Shown here: positions 58,757-64,000 of the stretch, one piece after another
How positions within the stretch are numbered: the stretch's first letter is position 1
How the letters are laid out: every line of letters begins with the position of its first letter
Assembly (NCBI RefSeq): GCF_013408565.1
Contig: NZ_JACBZX010000001.1
Span: 1,860,001-1,924,000, forward strand
Length of the DNA stretch: 64,000 nt
Direction of reading: 5' to 3'
From: Janibacter alkaliphilus
Lineage (GTDB): Bacteria > Actinomycetota > Actinomycetes > Actinomycetales > Dermatophilaceae
The notes under the pieces: model-generated
The model's database searches: none
Seen by the model: only the letters and a program-made list of their open reading frames with translations
What the model was told of the DNA's origin: nothing
Program-made: the position numbers and the translations under genes

Positions 58757-60040
58757 TCAGCCCGCGCGGACACCTCCTCCGGGCGTGGTCGACATGCTCC
58801 GGGACGTGTCACGACCTGGCGGTGACGCCCCCCACGAGGCGGTGCCTCGTGGTCGTGACGGTCCGGTGTAGGTCTGGGCGCGGCGCACCGCGCGGACCAG
58901 CTGCTGAGCGGCCGGCGAGGCGTCCCGGGTGTCCCGGAGCCGCTGCCGTGCCTGCTCGGCCCAGCGGCGGCCGCCCAGGTGCGCAGCCGCGAGCCGCGGG
59001 TGCGACCAGAGCTGCAGCCGCTGGGTGGGCAGCTCGTTGTTGCTCAGCCGCTGCTTGAGGCCGGTCCGGCCGCGGCCGAAGTCGACGCCGGTGATGGCGG
59101 GGTCGGCGTGCCAGCGCTGCAGGGCCCGGCCGAAGAGGACGTCGCTGGGGGAGTGCCCCTCGGCGCCGGGCCGCATCCGGTGGTCCAGCAGCCGCACCCG
59201 GTCGTGGTCGTGGGCGGCCAGCAGGTAGGCGAGCAGCTCACCGTCGTGGACCAGGCGCCACAGCTCCACCTGGCCGCGCCCGGCCAGGTCGGCCACCAGC
59301 TCGGTGTGGGCCCGGGCCCGTCGCGGGTCGGCGAACTCGTCGGCGCGGGACAGCGCGAGCTCCCGGGCCCGGCGCAGCCGCAGGGTCTCCGGCAGCGCGG
59401 CCCGCACCTCGTCCGGCTCCGCGAGCCGGTCCACCTGCCAGCGGGTGCCGGAGGCGTCCAGGGCCCGCTCGGCCCGGCGGGCGTTCTGCCGCGCCTTCTT
59501 GCGGGCCCAGGTGTGCTCGTCGCGCACCAGCGGCCAGTCGAGCTGGGGCGTCGGGTCGCCGGGCGTCAGCAGCGCGGTGCCGGTCCGCGCGTGCAGCGCG
59601 GCCGTCACCGGGTCGTCCACGGGCAGCTGCTCGAGGTCGACGTACCAGGCGCGATCGCGGCCCAGCCGGGCCAGCAGGGCCTCGGCCAGCGCCACGGCGG
59701 CGTCGGCGTCGACCGCGACCAGCCGCTGGTGATCCAGGTGGCCGTGCCCGGCCAGCCGCACCGTGCGCAGGTCGCCCAGCGGGGTGCGCCGTCGGCGCTC
59801 CTCGAGCAGCGCCGCCGCGCCCAGCCCGGCACCCGGCCGGTCCACGGTCAGCGGGCTCACGGCACGGCCGGCGGTGGCCGCCCAGGGCAGCAGCTCGCGG
59901 GCGTGGCTGCCCAGCGGGACACGGGCGTGCTCGTGCAGCGCGAGGAGGTGCTCGCGCGGGTCGGCGGGGTCGCCGGCACGCACTCCTGCCCGGGAGCCGA
60001 GGGTGGGCGTGGTGGGTGCCGGGGCGGTGCCCGCGGTCAC
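58757..60040 (-). CDS. FemAB/BioF2-like GNAT acyltransferase
   Basis: A 427-residue protein with a double GNAT-type fold, as found in exopolysaccharide clusters (Acetyltransf_6/FemAB-like): WARKKARQNARRAERAL for the substrate-binding region, then VELWRLVHDGELLAYLLAAHDHDRVRLLDHRMRPGAEGHSPSDVLFGRALQRWHAD and DFGRGRTGLKQRLSNNELPTQRL, the conserved D-F-G-R-G...K pattern. It probably transfers an acyl or aminoacyl group to sugar or cell-wall precursors. Translation begins at GTG 60040, overlapping the JmjC gene by four bases. The C-terminal 40 residues are disordered. Confidence 0.82.
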   Translation of the reverse strand: MTAGTAPAPTTPTLGSRAGVRAGDPADPREHLLALHEHARVPLGSHARELLPWAATAGRAVSPLTVDRPGAGLGAAALLEERRRRTPLGDLRTVRLAGHGHLDHQRLVAVDADAAVALAEALLARLGRDRAWYVDLEQLPVDDPVTAALHARTGTALLTPGDPTPQLDWPLVRDEHTWARKKARQNARRAERALDASGTRWQVDRLAEPDEVRAALPETLRLRRARELALSRADEFADPRRARAHTELVADLAGRGQVELWRLVHDGELLAYLLAAHDHDRVRLLDHRMRPGAEGHSPSDVLFGRALQRWHADPAITGVDFGRGRTGLKQRLSNNELPTQRLQLWSHPRLAAAHLGGRRWAEQARQRLRDTRDASPAAQQLVRAVRRAQTYTGPSRPRGTASWGASPPGRDTSRSMSTTPGGGVRAG

Positions 60041-60951
60041 AGCGCCCGCACGCCGTCGGGCGCGCTGGCGTCGATGGTGAAGGAGGGCTGCGGGCCGGCG
60101 ACCTCGGGCCGCGGCCGCACCTTGCGGGCCACCCGGCTCAGGGTGATCTTGCCGGCCGTGCCGAGGCCGTGCTCGGCCTCGCTGGGCCGCTGACGACCCA
60201 GGGTGTGCCGGGCGAAGTGGTTGCCGGCGACGACCTGCTCGCGCCGGGTGGAGGCGGCGGTGCGGTGCTCGGTGGAGAGCGAGACGTTCAGGCCCTCGAC
60301 GTTGACCACCCGGTGCGGCGAGTTCTGCGGCCACCAGGCCACCTGCCCGGGGGTGAGCTCCATCGACGAGGCGTGCTCGTCGAGCTCGACCCGGTAGGGC
60401 AGCTGCTCGTCGCTGGCTCCGGCGACGACCTCCTCGAGGTGCTGCGGGCTGACGAAGCGGGGACCGCGGGGGTAGACCCACACCCGCTTGGTGCCGCGCA
60501 TCTGCCACAGGGCGTTCGGCTGGTTGTCGGCGTGGTAGTAGACCTGCGCCGTCGGCGAGGAGATGAGCAGGGTCGCCTTGACCGAGAGCGGCCGGAAGCC
60601 CGGCACCAGCTCGGCGATCTCCTCGTAGAGCTCGCGGGTCAGCCGACCGATGGTCTCGTCGTGCTGGCCGACCCCGACGACGTTGAGCCACAGCCGGCCG
60701 CCGGCGACGATGTCGAGCAGCTCGGCACCGGGCAGGTCGGTCAGCGCGCCGCGCTGCCACTCGTCGGTACGGGTCGGGTCGGTGCCCATGGTGTAGGGCT
60801 GGACGATCGAGCGCGGCACCCGGTCCAGCAGCGCCGCGAGCGCCGAGTCCGACCAGGCCTGGTCCTCGTGCAGCCGGTGGGCCGCCCGGTGCGGCCCGTC
60901 CCCCCAGCTGTCGATGTCGTCGAAGGTCCACTGCGTGCGTGCAGCAGTCAT
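60037..60951 (-). CDS. JmjC/cupin-like Fe(II)/2-oxoglutarate oxygenase
   Basis: A 304-residue JmjC-like protein: the iron triad is visible as H140-x-D142 (VYYHADNQPN) and H213 (WWPQNSPHRVVN), with the family's GTKRVWVYP strand between them. Such enzymes hydroxylate proteins, peptides or small molecules. The ATG at 60951 is the first start before MTAARTQWTFDD. It is the first gene of the minus-strand series, coupled by a GTGA overlap to the FemAB-like gene, which suggests joint modification of the same acceptor. The substrate is unknown. Confidence 0.82.
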   Translation of the reverse strand: MTAARTQWTFDDIDSWGDGPHRAAHRLHEDQAWSDSALAALLDRVPRSIVQPYTMGTDPTRTDEWQRGALTDLPGAELLDIVAGGRLWLNVVGVGQHDETIGRLTRELYEEIAELVPGFRPLSVKATLLISSPTAQVYYHADNQPNALWQMRGTKRVWVYPRGPRFVSPQHLEEVVAGASDEQLPYRVELDEHASSMELTPGQVAWWPQNSPHRVVNVEGLNVSLSTEHRTAASTRREQVVAGNHFARHTLGRQRPSEAEHGLGTAGKITLSRVARKVRPRPEVAGPQPSFTIDASAPDGVRAL

Positions 60952-61150
60952 CACTGTTCGAATACCCCCGGAATCTGGTGTGCCAGGACGAGGGTGATCG
61001 TCCGGCGTGATCCGATCGTGACATATGAGGTGGGGCCTTGTCGCGTCGAGCGCGGGTCGTGACGAGGCTCTCGCCCGGCAGGACGGGCCAGGCTCGGCGT
61101 GTCGCGAGCCGCCCTCGACGGCCGCATGGCGAACGCGAAGTTTGCTCACC

Positions 61151-61167
61151 CATAACAGGTGGTTATG
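61151..61167. promoter_or_regulatory. inverted repeat CATAAC-N5-GTTATG upstream of cysD
   Basis: CATAAC (61151-61156) and GTTATG (61162-61167) form a perfect 6-5-6 inverted repeat 39 bp before the cysD start. It is a candidate operator for a sulfur-assimilation regulator; which one is unknown. Confidence 0.6.
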
Positions 61168-61205
61168 CTGGCGGCGTTCCGCACCCCATCCTGAGGAAGC
61201 CGCTC

Positions 61206-62126
61206 GTGACCCTAGCGACCCCGCTCGAGACGCGTCCGCAGACGCATCTCGACCAGCTCGAGAACGAGTCGATCCACATCATCCGTGAGGTCGCCGCAGA
61301 GTTCGAGCGGCCGGTGCTGATGTTCTCCGGCGGCAAGGACTCGATCGTCATGCTTCGCCTGGCGGAGAAGGCGTTCCACCCCGCGCGCATCCCCTTCCCG
61401 GTGCTCCAGGTGGACACCGGCTACGACTTCCCCGAGGTGCTGTCCACGCGGGACGCGTGGGTCGAGCGGCTCGGGGTGCGCCTGCACGTGGCCTCGGTCG
61501 AGCAGGCGATCGCGGACGGGGTCGTCGTCGACGACGGGCACACCCCGCGCAACCGGCTGCAGATCGGCACCCTGCTGCACGCCATCGAGTCCGAGGGGTA
61601 CACCGCGGCCTTCGGCGGCGGGCGCCGCGACGAGGACAAGGCGCGCGCCAAGGAGCGGGTGTACTCCCACCGCGACGACTTCGGCCAGTGGGACCCCAAG
61701 AACCAGCGCCCGGAGCTGTGGAGCCTCTACAACGGGCGCATCCACGAGGGCGAGCACATGCGGGTCTTCCCGCTGAGCAACTGGACCGAGCTGGACATCT
61801 GGCAGTACATCGGCCGCGAGCAGATCGAGATCCCGTCGATCTACTACGCGCACACCCGCCGGGTCTTCGAGCGCGACGGGATGCTGCTCAGCGAGAGCCC
61901 GTACAACCCCCTTCGCGACGGGGAGCGGGCCGAGGAGCGCACGGTGCGCTTCCGCACCGTCGGTGACCTCACGCTCACCGGGTGCGTGGAGTCCACGGCG
62001 GCCACGGTCGCCGAGATCGTCGACGAGGTGGCCACCGCGACGCTCACCGAGCGTGGCGCCACCCGCGGGGACGACCGCTTCAGCGAGGCCGCCATGGAGG
62101 ACCGCAAGAAGGAGGGGTACTTCTGA
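61206..62126 (+). CDS. cysD: sulfate adenylyltransferase subunit 2
   Basis: A 306-residue CysD: the PP-loop SGGKDS is at 41-46, LQVDTGYDFPEVLSTRDAWVERLG follows, then GGRRDEDKARAKERVYSHRDDFGQWDPKNQRPELW, the CysD-specific adenylation region. With CysN it makes adenosine 5'-phosphosulfate from sulfate and ATP. Translation starts at GTG 61206 after TGAGGAAGCC. The stop shares bases with the next start (TGATG). Confidence 0.96.
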   Translation: MTLATPLETRPQTHLDQLENESIHIIREVAAEFERPVLMFSGGKDSIVMLRLAEKAFHPARIPFPVLQVDTGYDFPEVLSTRDAWVERLGVRLHVASVEQAIADGVVVDDGHTPRNRLQIGTLLHAIESEGYTAAFGGGRRDEDKARAKERVYSHRDDFGQWDPKNQRPELWSLYNGRIHEGEHMRVFPLSNWTELDIWQYIGREQIEIPSIYYAHTRRVFERDGMLLSESPYNPLRDGERAEERTVRFRTVGDLTLTGCVESTAATVAEIVDEVATATLTERGATRGDDRFSEAAMEDRKKEGYF

Positions 62127-63460
62127 TGACCCTGCTCACCGACACCCCGCCGGTCACCGACGCGGCCGCCACCCAGCCGCACGGGCTGCTGCGCTTCGCC
62201 ACCGCCGGCTCGGTCGACGACGGCAAGTCCACGCTCATCGGCCGGCTGCTGCTGGACTCCAAGGCGATCATGGCCGACCAGCTGGAGGCGGTCGAGACCA
62301 CCTCCCAGGCCAAGGGCTACGACTACACCGACCTGGCCCTCTTCACCGACGGGCTGCGCAGCGAGCGCGAGCAGGGCATCACGATCGACGTGGCCTACCG
62401 CTACTTCGCCACCCCGGCGCGCAAGTTCATCATCGCCGACACCCCGGGCCACGTGCAGTACACCCGGAACATGGTCACCGGCGCCTCCACCGCCGACCTC
62501 GGACTGGTGCTCGTCGACGCCCGCGAGGGGCTGACCGAGCAGTCCCGTCGGCACGCCGTGCTGCTGTCCATGCTGCAGGTGCCGCACGTCGCCGTGGCGG
62601 TGAACAAGATGGACCTCGTCGACTACTCGCAGGACGTCTTCGAGCGGATCCAGGCGGACTTCCTCGAGTTCTGCGCCGGCCTGCACGTGCCCCGCCCGGT
62701 GGTCGTGCCGATCTCGGCGCTGGTGGGGGACAACGTCGTCGAGCCCAGCGCGCGGATGCCGTGGTACGCCGGGCCGACGCTGCTGCACCACCTGGAGACG
62801 GTGCCGGTCGAGGCCGAGCAGCCGGACGGGCCGGGGCGGCTGCCGGTGCAGTACGTCATCCGGCCGAAGTCGGACGCCTACCACGACTACCGCGGCTACG
62901 CCGGGCAGGTGGCCGGCGGGGTGCTGCGCCCGGGCGACCCGGTGGTCGTCCTCCCCTCCGGCCGGCGCAGCCACGTCGCCGGGATCGACCGCTTCGAGGG
63001 CGAGGTGCCCCAGGCCGGCGAGGGGGAGTCGGTGACCCTGCGGCTCACCGACGACGTCGACGTCGCCCGGGGCGACATGATCGTCGCCGCGCAGGGCGCC
63101 CCGCAGCCGGTCAAGGAGCTGGAGGCGACGATCTGCTGGATGGCCGAGGCGCCGCTGCGCCCCCGGCAGAAGCTGGCGATCAAGCACACCACCCGCACCG
63201 CCCGGGCGATGGTCACCCGGGTGGACCACCGGGTCGACACCAACACCCTGCACCGGGACAGCTCGGCCGAGGAGCTGGGCCTGAACGAGATCGGTCTCGT
63301 CGCGCTGAAGCTGACCCAGCCGCTGGTGGTCGAGCCCTACGAGAGCAACCGGACCACCGGCTCCTTCATCCTCGTCGACGAGGCCACCGGGGCCACCGTG
63401 GGCGCGGGCATGGCCTGGCTGGGATCCGACGTCAGCGAGCAGGAGCTCTACGACATCTGA
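62126..63460 (+). CDS. cysN: sulfate adenylyltransferase subunit 1 (GTPase)
   Basis: A 444-residue EF-Tu-like GTPase: G1 AGSVDDGKST (27-36), the G2-region EQGITIDVAYRYF, G3 IADTPGHVQYTRNM, and G4 NKMD. The C-terminal beta-barrel domains follow. There is no APS-kinase (CysC) domain, so this is plain CysN, not NodQ-like. GTP hydrolysis drives APS formation by CysD. The last codons TACGACATCTGA are copied in a tandem repeat downstream. No APS/PAPS reductase or transporter gene is seen before the window edge. Confidence 0.96.
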   Translation: MTLLTDTPPVTDAAATQPHGLLRFATAGSVDDGKSTLIGRLLLDSKAIMADQLEAVETTSQAKGYDYTDLALFTDGLRSEREQGITIDVAYRYFATPARKFIIADTPGHVQYTRNMVTGASTADLGLVLVDAREGLTEQSRRHAVLLSMLQVPHVAVAVNKMDLVDYSQDVFERIQADFLEFCAGLHVPRPVVVPISALVGDNVVEPSARMPWYAGPTLLHHLETVPVEAEQPDGPGRLPVQYVIRPKSDAYHDYRGYAGQVAGGVLRPGDPVVVLPSGRRSHVAGIDRFEGEVPQAGEGESVTLRLTDDVDVARGDMIVAAQGAPQPVKELEATICWMAEAPLRPRQKLAIKHTTRTARAMVTRVDHRVDTNTLHRDSSAEELGLNEIGLVALKLTQPLVVEPYESNRTTGSFILVDEATGATVGAGMAWLGSDVSEQELYDI

Positions 63461-63537
63461 GCGCGGACGCGACGACATCTGAGCGCGAGACGCGACGACG
63501 TCTGAGCGCGAGACGCGACGACCTCTGAGCGCGCGCG
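63451..63537. repeat. tandem 22-23 bp repeat starting inside the cysN stop
   Basis: Four units begin CGAC(A/G/C)TCTGAGCGCG at 63451, 63473, 63496 and 63519. The first unit holds the last two cysN codons and its stop; the others repeat the TGA in the spacer before the SGNH gene. Confidence 0.85.
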
Positions 63538-63546
63538 GGTGGCGCC

Positions 63547-64000
63547 TCAGCCGAGGCGCATCCACTCGCTCCAGCCGTGGTGCAGCACCAGCCAGGCGAG
63601 CAGCCCGTAGCCGGCCTGGCCCGGGTGGGTGCCGTCCCGGCTGGTGGCCAGGTCGGAGGACCACTGCTCGTGGCCGGCCAGCGGGGTGCAGGTGTCGATG
63701 AAGGGCACGCCCCGGCGGTCGCACACGTCGCGCTGCGCCTCGGAGAGCTGGCGGACCTGCTCGTCGGTGGCCGGGTCGGCGCCCGGCGGGGGACCGACGA
63801 CGAAGGTGGCGATGCCCCGGCTGGACGCCTCGTCCAGGATGTTCGCGAGGTTGAGCCGGTGCCGGGCCAGCGAGGTGCCGGCCTGCAGATCGGCGTGGCC
63901 CACCTGCACCACGAGACGACGCTCGGCCGCGTCGCCCCAGCGCGACGGCCCCTCGCTCTTCCACCGCTCGGCGACGTCCGCGGAGGTGGCCCCGCGGACG
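63547..64000 (-). CDS. SGNH/GDSL-type hydrolase, 3' part
   Basis: The frame is open to the right edge, so the gene's start lies outside. Visible residues include RGATSADVAERW, LVVQVGHADLQAG (the block III position, with HAD where N is usual), and the final DGTHPGQAGYGLLAW, the DxxH block V of SGNH esterases/lipases. It probably hydrolyses an ester on a lipid or carbohydrate; specificity is unknown. It is convergent with cysN, 86 bp apart, the gap being filled by the tandem repeat. Confidence 0.85.
   Translation of the reverse strand, partial: VRGATSADVAERWKSEGPSRWGDAAERRLVVQVGHADLQAGTSLARHRLNLANILDEASSRGIATFVVGPPPGADPATDEQVRQLSEAQRDVCDRRGVPFIDTCTPLAGHEQWSSDLATSRDGTHPGQAGYGLLAWLVLHHGWSEWMRLG

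Overview
The window is a GC-rich actinobacterial chromosome segment, probably from a Micrococcales relative such as an Intrasporangiaceae/Ornithinimicrobium-type organism. That placement is an inference from gene content: WhiB7, UvrD2 with an HRDC domain, SigR/RsrA, Ni-superoxide dismutase with its maturation protease, a 24-residue bL37, a UPF0182 membrane protein and a DUF2342 protein. Two blocks keep a gene order that I recall from Mycobacterium: nudC-uvrD2-whiB7-ABC1 kinase-cyclodehydratase-like-DUF2342-PDZ/S16-UPF0182 (about 1-16 kb) and SRAP-aroA-rsgA-desaturase/reductase-sigma/anti-sigma (about 30-42 kb).

1-16 kb is core genome: the DNA-repair/antibiotic-response block around whiB7, with a visible autoregulatory promoter, leader ORF and attenuator, then a CPBP protease, an SDR-TspO fusion, and a minus-strand DUF2342/NUDIX/ThiF-like operon. 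Seven helically phased near-palindromes lie inside that operon. An initiator tRNA (fMet) lies at 15,975-16,051.

16.0-22.5 kb is a decayed genomic island integrated at the 3' end of tRNA-fMet. A 12-bp copy of the tRNA end recurs at 22,486-22,497, followed at once by a perfect 36-nt terminator hairpin that probably once served the tRNA. Inside are a tyrosine-integrase C-terminal remnant, a frameshifted ISL3-type insertion sequence and a solo IS end, a GlcG/monooxygenase pair with a 91-bp duplication, a GlxA-type AraC regulator, and a divergent GNAT/XRE pair sharing a palindromic operator.

22.5-42 kb returns to core metabolism and regulation: gamma-glutamyltransferase, an NDH-2 gene behind a convincing IdeR/DtxR iron box, an M16 peptidase pair with one catalytically empty subunit, a small alarmone synthetase, DoxX-aroA-rsgA-hisN, SRAP and a hydrolase, a PucR regulator divergent from an electron-transfer reductase/desaturase operon with a perfect inverted repeat between them, galE, and sigR-rsrA with an exact GGGAAT-N18-GTT autoregulatory promoter, then bL37.

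42-64 kb holds a pair of membrane HD/HD-GYP-like proteins, sodN-sodX, a secreted HExxH metalloprotease with C-terminal Ig-like repeats, malic enzyme, an eight-gene exopolysaccharide cluster read on the minus strand (JmjC-type oxygenase, FemAB-like acyltransferase, initiating sugar transferase, GT4-GT2 fusion, flippase, O-antigen-ligase/Wzz fusion, deacetylase, GT4), the sulfate adenylyltransferase genes cysD-cysN, and the 3' part of an SGNH hydrolase. Small repeats recur at gene ends: a roughly 65-bp dispersed element between two convergent gene pairs, and two tandem duplications that copy a stop codon.
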